Shown in pieces: positions 39,811 through 48,552 of a stretch of 64,000 nt of DNA; positions within the stretch are counted from its first letter, which is position 1; each line of letters begins with the position of its first letter. Location: the NCBI GenBank assembly GCA_029953675.1, contig JAMWBK010000007.1, positions 124,001 to 188,000 on the forward strand. The letters are read 5' to 3'. The notes below the pieces were generated by a model that worked only from the letters and a program-made list of their open reading frames with translations, did no database searches and was not told the DNA's origin. This DNA is from Rhodosorus marinus. Taxonomy: Eukaryota; Rhodophyta; Stylonematophyceae; Stylonematales; Stylonemataceae. Both the position numbers and the translations under genes were made by a program.

Positions 39811-39848
39811 GGATGTGGGTGGACGAGGAACAGCGTCTCGGGTTGAAG

Positions 39849-39902
39849 ATGTTACAGGATAACAACAAAGCAGAGCATAGGAGAAGAAAAGAGAAGAGCT
39901 GA
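39849..39902 (+). promoter_or_regulatory. Conserved 17-codon upstream reading frame
   Basis: An ATG at 39849 opens a 17-codon frame ending in TGA at 39900-39902, within the purine-rich leader downstream of the TATA box. The right copy has the same frame at 53031-53084, differing by one residue (Leu2 versus Val2). If transcription starts about 30 bp after the TATA box, the frame lies in the mRNA leader and could dampen translation. Its conservation may only reflect the high identity of the block. Confidence 0.4.
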
Positions 39903-39961
39903 TTAGACGAGAGAAGAGTTGATAAGAAGAGCTTGTGTTTTCACTTGTTTACTTCTACGAC

Positions 39962-42232
39962 ATGACTGGGGGCCGATTATTTGCAGTTGTGGCGTTGTGC
40001 ATCGCGATATCAAAGGTGAAAGCACATGGATCCATGAAGTTCCCACCGACGAGGCAGTACTACTGTTGGGAGAACCCAAGCCATCCCGCTTGCCCGGGAA
40101 CACAGAGTCCTGTCACTTACAACTGGAACGAAGTTGGTCAGTACTGCGGTGCTGGACCTGACTGCCCTCTCGTACGAGATGGAGAGCTGTGCAGCGGGCA
40201 GAACTGGCACGATGGGGCGAGCTACTACGATGAAGTGAGGGACTACCACCGAACACCCATCAACTTTGGCGCAAACACGTTCCTCTACCACACCACAGCC
40301 GAGCACCTGGGTACCTACGAGGTGTACCTGACCAAAGACTCCGCACCTCTCGATCGGCCACTGAGACATGAAGATCTCGAGCTGGTTTGCACGTACACTT
40401 ACGGTGAAGGAAAGCCGCTGATCAAGGAGTTTCCTTGCAACATCAACGTTGAACGTACTCGCTCGGAGCAAGTGGTATACATCAACTGGAGGACGGCGAT
40501 CACCGCCAACGAGCAGTTCATGGGCTGTGCTGATGTGACTATTGAAGGCAACGCACCAACTCCTACTGAGCCACAAGCGACCGCCACCGCAACTGGACTG
40601 CCGGTCACTACGGAATCACCGGCTCCTGAACCGACGGAGACAGGCCAGCCGCAGTGCGTAGTAGCATGGGAGCAGTGCGGCGGATTGGAGTACTCGGGTC
40701 GCACAGACTGCTGCTCTGGCCTCGTGTGTACTGCCGTTTCGGACTGGTGGCACTCGTGCCAGCCTGACACGACAGCTCCTACACCAACGGAGGAGCCCAG
40801 CGCGACTGAAGCTGTAACAGAAGAGCCGCAATCGACTGCAACCCCAACCCAGGAGCCGCAATCGACTGCAACCCCAACCCAGGAGCCGCAATCGACCGCA
40901 ACCCAAACTCAGGAGCCTCAACCCACCGCAACCAACACCTCTGGCCCGGGTGGCCAGTGCGTCGCGATCTACGATCAGTGCGGCGGCGCTGAATACCAAG
41001 GACCGAACAACTGTTGCGATGGACTTGTCTGTACCTTCATTGGTCCGTACTGGTCCCAATGCAACGTCGACCAAGGACAGACAACGTCTGCACCATCTGT
41101 TCAGCCGACGAACGCACCTTCCCAGGCGCCTACACAAGCACCCGAACCAACCGCGACACCACAACCTTCTCAGACACCGACTGTAAACCCTGTGCCAACC
41201 GTCACTCCGAAACCAGAGCCTACGGCAACCGAAGCTCCAACTACTCCAGCGCCGACTACTCCAGCTCCGACCGGCGAGACTGGGTGGGAGAGATCGATTA
41301 CGCCCAAGGATATTGCCGAGGGTCACCCGTGGGGAATCTCCAACCTCCGAGGAAAGAGCGGTCTCGAAGCAGCCACCATCATCTACCACGACATCGCAAA
41401 TGCCATCAGGAACGGTCCCCCGTCCTTCCAATCCTTCTGCAACACCGCAGACCCGGATACCAACAAGAGGGAGGCAGCCGCTTTCCTGGCCAACGTCCTC
41501 AAGGAGACCGGGGGCTACGGAGCCTTCGTCGAAGTCAGTCCAGTCGGAGAATACTGCACCGCTCTTGGAGGCGTAGACCCGGGAATGGTGGCCGCTGGAA
41601 GCGAGTATCCGTGCTGTGAAGAAGGCTACGGATGTGATTTCCGCGGAAGAGGTGCCATTCAGCTCACCTGGAACATCAACTATGGACGGTTTAGCGAGTT
41701 CTACTACGGAGACAAGAATGTCCTTCTGAGAGAACCAGAGCTGGTGGTCGGGGACGGCGAAGTCGGCTGGGCCGCTTCATTGTGGTTCTGGATGACTCGC
41801 CAGGACTACGGAGGCGCTTGTCCACCAGTCCAGCTCACATCTAGCCAGCCGCTCGGAAACATGTCCTGCCATGAGGCAATGACGCTTGCCGATGGCGGAG
41901 GCTTTGGACAGACGATTCGCATCATCAACGGAGGCTACGAGTCCTGCCCGACTTCAGGCTACAGGTCCAGCCCAATCTACCGGGTCCAGTACTACTTTGA
42001 GCTCACTAGCCTGCTCCAAGTCCCGTCTGCACCAAACTGCGAGTTCAACCAAGACTGCGACGTTTCCGGGATGCAGTTCTACGAGAGCTCCATGGGCCGC
42101 GTCGGGAACGTCCTGATCGGCTCCGATACCTGTGTAAACTGCCAGCGCACCTCGTGCACCAAAGCGCTCGTGACCAAGTGGCTTGGGGTCAACGGTGAAC
42201 CTACGACCAAGTATCAATGGACATGCAACTAA
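39962..42232 (+). CDS. Secreted AA10 lytic polysaccharide monooxygenase - CBM1 - CBM1 - GH19 chitinase
   Basis: An intronless frame of 756 residues. Residues 1-21 are a signal peptide ending KVKA, so cleavage exposes His22, the essential N-terminal copper ligand of an LPMO. The AA10 domain (22-194) has the second brace histidine, His115, in TAEH, the axial Phe186 in EQFMGCADV, and RTPINFGANTF plus HEDLELV, typical of actinobacterial cellulose-active AA10 enzymes. Two CBM1-like modules follow (about 231-267 and 332-368; CGGLEYSGRTDCCSGLVC and CGGAEYQGPNNCCDGLVC), separated by Pro/Thr linkers with 10-residue repeats. Residues 440-720 are a GH19 chitinase with catalytic Glu515 in KETGG, Glu524 in FVEV, and GRGAIQLTWNINYG. 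The C-terminus is Cys-rich. Oxidative cleavage and hydrolysis would act together on extracellular chitin, or on a cellulose/chitin composite. The start is the ATG at 39962; the frame upstream lacks an ATG. Confidence 0.93.
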   Translation: MTGGRLFAVVALCIAISKVKAHGSMKFPPTRQYYCWENPSHPACPGTQSPVTYNWNEVGQYCGAGPDCPLVRDGELCSGQNWHDGASYYDEVRDYHRTPINFGANTFLYHTTAEHLGTYEVYLTKDSAPLDRPLRHEDLELVCTYTYGEGKPLIKEFPCNINVERTRSEQVVYINWRTAITANEQFMGCADVTIEGNAPTPTEPQATATATGLPVTTESPAPEPTETGQPQCVVAWEQCGGLEYSGRTDCCSGLVCTAVSDWWHSCQPDTTAPTPTEEPSATEAVTEEPQSTATPTQEPQSTATPTQEPQSTATQTQEPQPTATNTSGPGGQCVAIYDQCGGAEYQGPNNCCDGLVCTFIGPYWSQCNVDQGQTTSAPSVQPTNAPSQAPTQAPEPTATPQPSQTPTVNPVPTVTPKPEPTATEAPTTPAPTTPAPTGETGWERSITPKDIAEGHPWGISNLRGKSGLEAATIIYHDIANAIRNGPPSFQSFCNTADPDTNKREAAAFLANVLKETGGYGAFVEVSPVGEYCTALGGVDPGMVAAGSEYPCCEEGYGCDFRGRGAIQLTWNINYGRFSEFYYGDKNVLLREPELVVGDGEVGWAASLWFWMTRQDYGGACPPVQLTSSQPLGNMSCHEAMTLADGGGFGQTIRIINGGYESCPTSGYRSSPIYRVQYYFELTSLLQVPSAPNCEFNQDCDVSGMQFYESSMGRVGNVLIGSDTCVNCQRTSCTKALVTKWLGVNGEPTTKYQWTCN

Positions 42233-42629
42233 GGAGGAACGAAAGTATTTCACTCAACCTGAATACACCTTGCCTGATTCTCGAGTATATCCTTGTCTTG
42301 TCAAATACTCCGAAACCTTTTGTTTCGAGCAAGTGCTTAGAGAAACTTAGATTGCTAATCACCTTTACTTTAAAACGAACCATTATCATTGAGGAAACTT
42401 TCATGCCATCTTCCTCCCGACCTTCAAAACTGGCATCTTGTGAAGGGCGCATCTGAAATCTCCAGCCACCTCCTTACTTGCTTCAGCCAAAACACCTCTA
42501 GCCTCCCCTGGTAACTTGCTCCCTTTCCGAGTCACACCCATTACCGTATTGGTCACGAATAGAAACTGTGCGTAAGCAGGGTGGCCAACCTTAGAAAGGA
42601 TCCAACCCCAGTTTCCTCTCCAGACCCAA

Positions 42630-42965
42630 GGTGTCTGGCCCACATGTTCGTCGACGGGTGCGCTTTAACTGGGTGGCTGCCTGTTTCAAAGTATTCGGCA
42701 CAACACCGTTCAAAGCAACGTTGAAATTCAGCGATTTTTCTTTAAGATGTGAAGATCTGTAGAGTAATGCCAACTGTGAACAACCGAGACTGCCCAGAAG
42801 AGTACGGCCATGCACATATCTAAGACGAAAGCAGGAGCAACTTGTGATCCTTCTCCACCCCGCTAATTCTAGTAAGGACCTTTGCTAGGGTCGGAATCGC
42901 CGTACCCCAAGTGGTCGCGGTAGTAGAGTCGTTCGCTGGCGCTGCTACTGGGCCTCTTAGCAATT
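42630..42965 (-). pseudogene. Truncated LIN9 3'-end relic
   Basis: This segment is the counterpart of 55780-56115, the last coding part of the intact LIN9-like gene. Similarity is clear at DNA level (ctgggtggctgcctgtttcaaa, cgttcgctggcgctgctact) but frameshifts and stops break the protein. Homology stops at 42960. A perfect 9-bp stem hairpin (gcctcttag, 8-nt loop, ctaagaggc; 42952-42977) spans the break. The relic shows that the left segment is the derived, incomplete copy. Confidence 0.8.
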
Positions 42966-43202
42966 CACCTAAGAGGCATCCAATATTCTTTGCTACTTTT
43001 AGTTCTTTCAACTGAACCAGATCTGGTCGCTAATCCGTCTTGTGAGAATCTTGTCCGTTCGTACTCATCAGTGGTGTGTACACAGACCCCAACCCTGACA
43101 GGGAGAAAGCTAGGCTGAACCAAGGGAACGGGCCTGTAAGACTAATGAGACTAATGCCGCATTAGAACCCCACAGTACAAAGCCTAATGAAGAGAGGAAA
43201 CG
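42966..43202. other. Short unique stretch
   Basis: Sequence between the duplication breakpoint and the first retroelement fragment; nothing recognisable. Confidence 0.3.
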
Positions 43203-43469
43203 CTACTGTGTCTCAGCGCGATCGCGAAAACAGCCCCGAAGCCAGGTCGAGCCTGAGCCCTCGGTGAATCCAAAGAGCTCCATAACAAGCGGAACGAACC
43301 AGTGTGACACAGTCGAGGTGCTGACGTTCGTAAGGGCTCCTAGGTACACTACCTCCCTACAGGGGGGGTGGGCGCAAGACGCGGGCAGCAACCGCACCTC
43401 GCAATCAAAGGAGACAAATATCGCGAGGCAGGAGGCCTGTATCCCAAGTCTATACCAAGCATAGACCAC
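43203..43469 (-). mobile_element. Retroelement C-terminal fragment (a)
   Basis: The minus strand reads FVPLVMELFGFTEGSGSTWL and CFRDRAE, matching the pattern F.PF..E.FG..D..G..WL..CF of the other fragments in this region. Upstream residues are degenerate. It is a 5'-truncated piece of a non-LTR-type element's C-terminal region. Confidence 0.6.
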
Positions 43470-43672
43470 AAGTTGCCTAAAGTAGGTTTCTACAAATACA
43501 GTGTCCTACTAGGTGATGCCAGCAAATCCATCGATCCCTAATCTGTCATGTGCATTGCCAATGACCAATTCTGCCGTCACCTCCGGAACCTGACCTGGCG
43601 GGCGTTTCAATACGTCTATACACTGGACTTTACTAGCATAGCCTGAAGCGCTACGCAAGGCGTGAAGATGAA

Positions 43673-44300
43673 CTAATAACTAGGGAGGGAAGTATGCAAC
43701 CCCAGGCGCCGATGGCGCGCCTCGGAAAGCATGTCGCTGGAATATCGCCAAAGGGAGACACTTAAACGCCTCAAGAGCGCCAAATATTCAGTAGGATGCT
43801 CAGCAAAACATTTCCGCAACCACTCTAAACCCGACTCATCCACGTGACCAAAGCTTTCCACAATGAATGGCTGGAACCGGTGAGAGCGACCCTCAGCGCA
43901 AGGCAGACTGGCCATGCTCTCAGCATACCGTCGTTCCTTAACTCTTCGAAGGGCTGAAGCCGCGGCCCCCCGGCGGCGGGCGGCTGCGGTGAGGTGGGCG
44001 CTGGCCACGGGGCAGGTAATCGCAAGGTCCACATATGTTGAGCGTCTGGCAGCAGCGTCAGAGACGAGGAGATCGGCTATACAACAGGGCGGTGCAGAGT
44101 CCGAGATTGATCTGGGCAGTTCCGACTCAACCTCAACCGTATGCCCTATCCGAGTCAAAAATTCGCTGAGGATGTACTTGAGGCGAGTGTGACGCCTCGT
44201 ACGGAGACCTCGCAACAGTCCGCAGGAACCCAGGAAGTGGTAGCCACAAGCGTCAATCCGGCTCTCACATCCCTGACAGAAAGACGGCCGATTAGAGTGC
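43673..44300 (-). mobile_element. Retroelement endonuclease-like C-terminal fragment (b)
   Basis: The best preserved of the fragments: 180 codons open. It contains CIADLLVSDAAARR, YVDLAITCP, RRVKERRYAE, FQPFIVESFGHVDESGLEWL and LWRYSSDMLSEARHR. The order D...D-x-A/I...K-x-R-Y resembles the PD-(D/E)XK restriction-like endonuclease of R2-type retrotransposons, C-terminal to reverse transcriptase. No RT motifs are present, so it is 5'-truncated. Upstream DNA (44216-44300) continues out of frame. Confidence 0.7.
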
Positions 44301-44325
44301 GTCTATACACTAGGATCGGTTGAGG

Positions 44326-44615
44326 TGGAATCGGAACTGCACTGATCAGCCTCGGCCACAACGCGCCCCCGTTGCATCGCAGATCTCCTGGTATCGGACC
44401 CCGCCGCCAGACGCTCAGCATATGTGGACCTCGCTATCACATGCCTTGCGTCAAGTACCCCCAGCTGCCGCTCCGCTCCCGAAGGGGCAACAGCTTCTAT
44501 ACTTCGCCGACTGAAGGAACGGCGGTATGCTGAGACCATGGCCAGTATCCCCTGTGCAAACGGCCTCTCTTACATGTTCCAGCCTTTCGTTGTGGAAGCT
44601 TTGAGCGAATCATGA
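44326..44615 (+). mobile_element. Retroelement C-terminal fragment (c), inverted relative to (b)
   Basis: The plus strand reads VESELH, stop, then CIADLLVSDPAARRSAYVDL, RRLKERRYAETMASIPCANG and FQPFVVEALSES. This aligns nearly residue for residue with fragment (b). It carries at least one stop and ends before the FG..D..G motif. With (b) it forms a head-to-head inverted pair separated by roughly 25-100 bp. Confidence 0.7.
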
Positions 44616-45599
44616 AAAGTCCACCTCGGAGCGGCTGAGGAACTGTTGTACTGACAACCCGGTTGAATATCTAGGACCCCTCACGCCGTTTCAGTGTCTT
44701 TCTCTGGCGGTATTCTAGTAGCAAAGCATACTCGCTGAGGCGCGCGCGCAATCGCCGTCTGGGTTTTGCACGTTTTTCTCCCCGAGTTTCTAGTTCCTAG
44801 TGCCTGCCGTAGCGCTTCCCGTTATGCTTTAAGAAATCCATCCATACTTCAGGATGGAAAACCTCAAAACTCCTCGCAAAAACAAGACACTAGAAAAAAA
44901 ACACACCAATTCATAAATATCCAAAAACCATCAACAAAATATCATCACACAAAATCATTGATTTTGATAACAAAAATCCAACATCTAATCTCAACTCTGA
45001 GGCGACCATGAATAATAAATATAAATAGTCCACAAAATTGGAATTGGAAGTAGAATGTCGTGACAAATGTCACGACATTCTATTTACAATTCGTTTTATG
45101 ATAATTTCTAAAATATATGAGTAATAATTTACAAAATTCCATTATTTATTCTCAGTTTTTATTGGCTGAATATTTTTGTTCCTCCAATCATCAGCGATAA
45201 AAATTGATATTGTTTTATGGAAATATATAAGCACAGTTCTTCTCAAATCTATTTTTGCGACTTCCTACCCGTGTATCCGTGCGTACAATTCAACGATATT
45301 CACCGGATATAATTTTAAAAATTAAATATTTACGGAATTTATCCACCCCTTGGAAATAATCACCTCTCCACTAAACCTACAGGCTAATTTTCTCGCTGAT
45401 TTGATTGGTTAAATATAGGATTCTGATTGGATAAGGGAATTTGTTTCTGTTTTATGGTTTTTTTTGTCAGCGAGGAGGAAGATGAGGAGCTGGAGGTTAG
45501 CAACTCCATCCAACATGAGTTATTATGTTGGATTGGAGTTGGTCGGAAGAATTGGTGGAGGTTTTACGGACATAGGGTTAAGCGTCCTACGCAGGGAGT
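44616..45599. other. AT-rich stretch with perfect hairpin
   Basis: No gene. Strongly AT-rich from 44880 to 45420, surrounding the hairpin at 45051-45082. A miniature non-autonomous element is conceivable, but I see no terminal repeats. Confidence 0.35.
45051..45082. repeat. Perfect 14-bp stem, 4-nt loop hairpin
   Basis: tagaatgtcgtgac, loop aaat, gtcacgacattcta. The stem is perfect and GC-richer than its AT-rich surroundings, which makes chance less likely. No flanking gene is near enough to call it a terminator. Confidence 0.85.
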
Positions 45600-46010
45600 A
45601 ATACGAGATAGGAACGAGGAACAAGAGCGTGCAATCCAAGGTGGCGATAGCGAGCCACGGCTAGCCCGGCTGCCCGCTAGAATATCAGCGGGGATTTTTA
45701 CCACTGCCAGTATGAGACGTGGCAAAGAGAATTGAAATATGGGAGGGGCTTTGTCTTCCCCAGGCATTCGTGCTTGAGCTCTAGCTCATCGCCTGGTACC
45801 TCTGGTCCTTGAGTTCTTCGGGTTTATAGATTCCGTTGGTTCTCGTTGGGCTTCGGGAGGTTGTTCCGGGAACGCCCTGACCGTCTCTCCTCGTAGCTTA
45901 CCCTTGCAAGTTTCTTGCTGTGGCGTATGAACGCTGCTTTGATTTTGGAGGCGCGCGATATTCGCCCGCGCATAGCCTATTTTTCCCCTCCGTGTTTTTT
46001 TTTTTCTTCC
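45600..46010 (+). mobile_element. Retroelement C-terminal fragment (d)
   Basis: The plus strand, with frameshifts, reads GGALSSPGIRA, then LVPLVLEFFGFIDSVGSRW, and later a vsCCGV..TLL.F..ARD remnant. It matches fragment (e) at 51300-51890 at DNA level, including the 3' tail with a T-run followed by cttccag.ctccgattaaac. It is decayed. Confidence 0.6.
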
Positions 46011-46100
46011 AGTCTCCGATTAAACAATTTCGTTCATTCAGAACATCGCGATCGCGCGACACCGAACCGACGTTGGAGGGCAAGACACTTCGCGGGTTGA

Positions 46101-46289
46101 TCAGTGAAAACAATTGTACAGCCTCTCCAAGCTTAACTTTTCAAGGTGACCACAGCGGTCTGCAACGAAAGGCTGAAGCCTTTGCGCCCTGCCCCCGGAG
46201 GTAGGAAGAACTAGCTCACGTCTTTCTTTTGAACAGGGCGTTGGTAAGTGTGCTTTCGCACAGTGGAAACGGAGACTTTGGGTGAACAT
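46101..46289 (-). mobile_element. Retroelement C-terminal fragment (f), degenerate
   Basis: The minus strand gives RAQRLQPFVADRCGHLEKLS followed by LERLYNCF, aligning with RSHRFQPFIVESFGHVDESG of fragment (b). It faces fragment (d) tail to tail. Nothing else of the element is visible. Confidence 0.5.
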
Positions 46290-46545
46290 GGTTTGCGGGA
46301 AGCAGTGATAGTTTTGGAAGGAGGAGATTAGTTGCGAGAGGTAGTTAATAGTTTTGGAATGAAGATGAGTTAGGGAGATTTAGTTAATAGTTTTGGAATG
46401 AAGAGGAGTTGCGAGAAGTATCGATAGTTTTGGATTGCTGAGACGAAGATGGGTATTGATAGTTTTGGAAGGTGGACGGGAGGGCGATGAGATGCGAGAG
46501 GTATTTGATGGTAATTTGGAAGGGAGGGGGTTGAAGATGAATTGC
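46290..46545 (+). repeat. Degenerate minisatellite, ~38-45-bp units
   Basis: About six copies of a unit containing gttgcgagaggtagttaata, then gttttggaa with a gaag/agatga stretch (anchor word atagttttgga at roughly 46308, 46349, 46391, 46427 and 46460). Units vary in length and sequence. Confidence 0.75.
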
Positions 46546-47402
46546 GAAATGGTTTGATGACCTTTTGTTTTTTTTAAATCAGGTTTAATCAGGTTTAGGG
46601 GGTGAAAATGGGCTTTGTAGAGAGGCGTATTTGGTGAATTGGCTGTACGTACGAGATCGGCTCTGTTGAAATGGATTGGGACATGAAGTGTATTTGTGTG
46701 TGCGCAACGCTTGTCTTGGAATGCTGTTCATTTTTTTTGAACTACGCCTGTTCTGGAACGCAACCAACTGAATCATGGTCGCCGGAACAAATTCGGGCAG
46801 TTAGTCGAAGAATACAATTGGATGACTAGGGGTTGGCATGATGAAAAAGTTGACTTCAGTCTCTCACGAAAATCGTGCCTCAGGCCCCAATTGTGGATTT
46901 GTTGGCCATCACCTCTGGGAAGGAGCCACGAAATGAACATGGAGCAGAACAGGAGAATTTAAAGAAAAAAACACACAGAGGCAGTCCAATCGAGATCTCA
47001 GCAAATCGTATGCGACCTGATGTCCAGGCATTCGTTGTATTTGGCAAAAAAGATCGGAAAAGAGAGGTTTAATCAACTCCGTTGCCACCCCGCGACATCA
47101 CTGGATTCCACCTTGGAGCTATCGATGCCAGCACAAAACTATTTCGGTTTCCCTCCCAACAAACTTTCAGTTTTGACCCATGCAACAGTTGCTCCTACCC
47201 AGTCGAGCAGAATATTGACGAAAAGCCGGTGTTCGTTTGCAGTCGCACACCACTTTCGATTCCCCACTTCGACCTTTCGCGCGTTATCCATAAAATCTTA
47301 ACCGACAGATAAGGTGTTTTCTATGTTTTCTGTTAGTGGGCTTGATAAGATCCCTTGTTAGACCAATTAATCGACGCCAGTGTGTCGAGCTTCAGGAAAA
47401 GG
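46546..47402. other. Upstream region of the AA10-CBM1 gene
   Basis: No supportable gene. Open frames at 46875-47312 in two phases show no domain. The last 100 bp before 47403 is presumed promoter. It shares no clear homology with the promoters of the two long AA10 genes apart from the TATA word. Confidence 0.35.
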
Positions 47403-47410
47403 TATAAATA
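47403..47410 (+). promoter_or_regulatory. TATA box of AA10-CBM1 gene
   Basis: TATAAATA within ggtataaatagc, 112 bp before the start codon, matches the spacing logic of the two paralogs. Confidence 0.65.
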
Positions 47411-47514
47411 GCGTCCAGGTTAGCGCCGGAGATTTTTATGAGACTACTGAGCGTGAGAAAGCAAGAAGACGTTGTCGCTACGATTTTCTTGATGTTGCGG
47501 CAGTTTGAAAAGAA

Positions 47515-48552
47515 ATGGAACTCAGCCGATTGATTGCTATTGTCTTGTTGTTTGGAGTGATATCCAGCGTGAGAGGACATGGGTCACTTCAATACCCACC
47601 GACACGGCAGTACTACTGTTGGGAGAATCCGAGCCACCGAGCGTGTCCAGGAGGGCAGAGCCCACTAACCTACAACTGGAACGAAATTGGTCAGTACTGT
47701 GGTGCTGGTCAGAACTGCCCGATCGTAAATGACGGACAGCTTTGCAGCGGGCAGAACTGGCATGAAGGGGCGAGCTACTACGATGTGATTCGGGACTATC
47801 AGCGTACCCCGATCAACATGGGCGCAAACACTTTCATCTACCACACAACCGCAGAGCACCAGGGCTCCTACGAGGTCTACATTACCAAAGACTCTGCACC
47901 GCTTGATCGACCGCTAAGGCATGATGATCTCGAGCTGGTTTGCACGTACACTTACGGTGAAGGAAAGCCACTGATCAAGGAGTTTCCTTGCAACATCAAC
48001 GTTGAACGTACTCGCTCGGAGCAAGTGGTATACATCAACTGGAGGACGGCGATCACCGCCAACGAGCAGTTCATGGGCTGTGCTGATGTGACTATTGCTA
48101 TTGCTGGGACCAATCCTACCTCTCCTCCGCAGCCAACGGAGGAGCCAGAGTCTTCCGTAGAACCGGAGGCTTCTGAACAACCGAAGACATCCGAAGAACC
48201 GGAGACATCCGAAGAACCTGAGACTTCTGAAGAACCGGAGGCTTCTGAACCCCCTTCTCCTCCACAGTGCGTGGTGGAGTGGGAACAGTGCGGAGGAAGA
48301 CTATACAGAGGCAACAGAGACTGCTGCCCAGGTCTTGTTTGCACTAGAGTGGGAACCTGGTGGCATTCTTGTCAAGTGGGGGAGGTGACCACCGTTCCAC
48401 GCACCGAGCGACCGGAAGAACCGGAAGACGAGTGCATGACGGAATGGGCACAGTGTGGAGGAAGAGGATATTCCAGCAGCTCAACCTGCTGCTCCGGACT
48501 CGTCTGTAAGGTAGTCAGTAGATGGTGGCATTCTTGCCAGCGTATTCTCTGA
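47515..48552 (+). CDS. Secreted AA10 lytic polysaccharide monooxygenase - CBM1 - CBM1
   Basis: An intronless frame of 345 residues. The signal peptide MELSRLIAIVLLFGVISSVRG is followed by His22, the copper-binding N-terminus. His115 (TAEH) and Phe186 complete the active site exactly as in the long paralogs. A linker of repeated SEEPET units (about residues 205-245) leads to CBM1 modules at about 251-287 (CGGRLYRGNRDCCPGLVC) and 306-343 (CGGRGYSSSSTCCSGLVC). No GH19 domain follows; the protein ends shortly after the second module. It probably oxidises the same polysaccharide without the hydrolase. Positions 47926-48097 are identical to the right-hand long copy although neighbouring coding DNA is only about 80 percent identical, pointing to gene conversion. 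Confidence 0.93.
   Translation: MELSRLIAIVLLFGVISSVRGHGSLQYPPTRQYYCWENPSHRACPGGQSPLTYNWNEIGQYCGAGQNCPIVNDGQLCSGQNWHEGASYYDVIRDYQRTPINMGANTFIYHTTAEHQGSYEVYITKDSAPLDRPLRHDDLELVCTYTYGEGKPLIKEFPCNINVERTRSEQVVYINWRTAITANEQFMGCADVTIAIAGTNPTSPPQPTEEPESSVEPEASEQPKTSEEPETSEEPETSEEPEASEPPSPPQCVVEWEQCGGRLYRGNRDCCPGLVCTRVGTWWHSCQVGEVTTVPRTERPEEPEDECMTEWAQCGGRGYSSSSTCCSGLVCKVVSRWWHSCQRIL

Larger units (their letters stand above)
37010..42965. repeat. Segmental duplication, left copy (partner 50170-56115)
   Basis: Homology starts near ttcatcctttggaa at 37010 (partner near 50178) and ends near 42960 (partner near 56113). Identity is uneven. The 37.0-39.5 kb part is strongly diverged with indels. From about 39,545 to 42,610 the copies differ by only a few percent, including non-coding leader and 3' flank. 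The LIN9 tail beyond that is again diverged. The left part also keeps matching relics of an old minus-strand reading frame (37484-37702, ending GFYRCGSC; partner 50532-50795, ending GFYRCGPR). The offset is about 13.15 kb in direct orientation. Confidence 0.88.

Noticed and set aside
40616-41431. 271-codon minus-strand open frame opposite the AA10-CBM1-GH19 gene, with repeated RLRLLGWGCS
   Set aside because: It is the shadow of the Pro/Thr repeat linker on the coding strand; composition is explained by the repeats, and the same shadow appears at the right copy.
39962-42232. Viral origin of the AA10 gene (some insect poxviruses carry AA10 proteins)
   Set aside because: There are no viral genes nearby, CBM1 modules and signal peptides are of cellular type, and the AA10 pattern is closer to actinobacterial enzymes.
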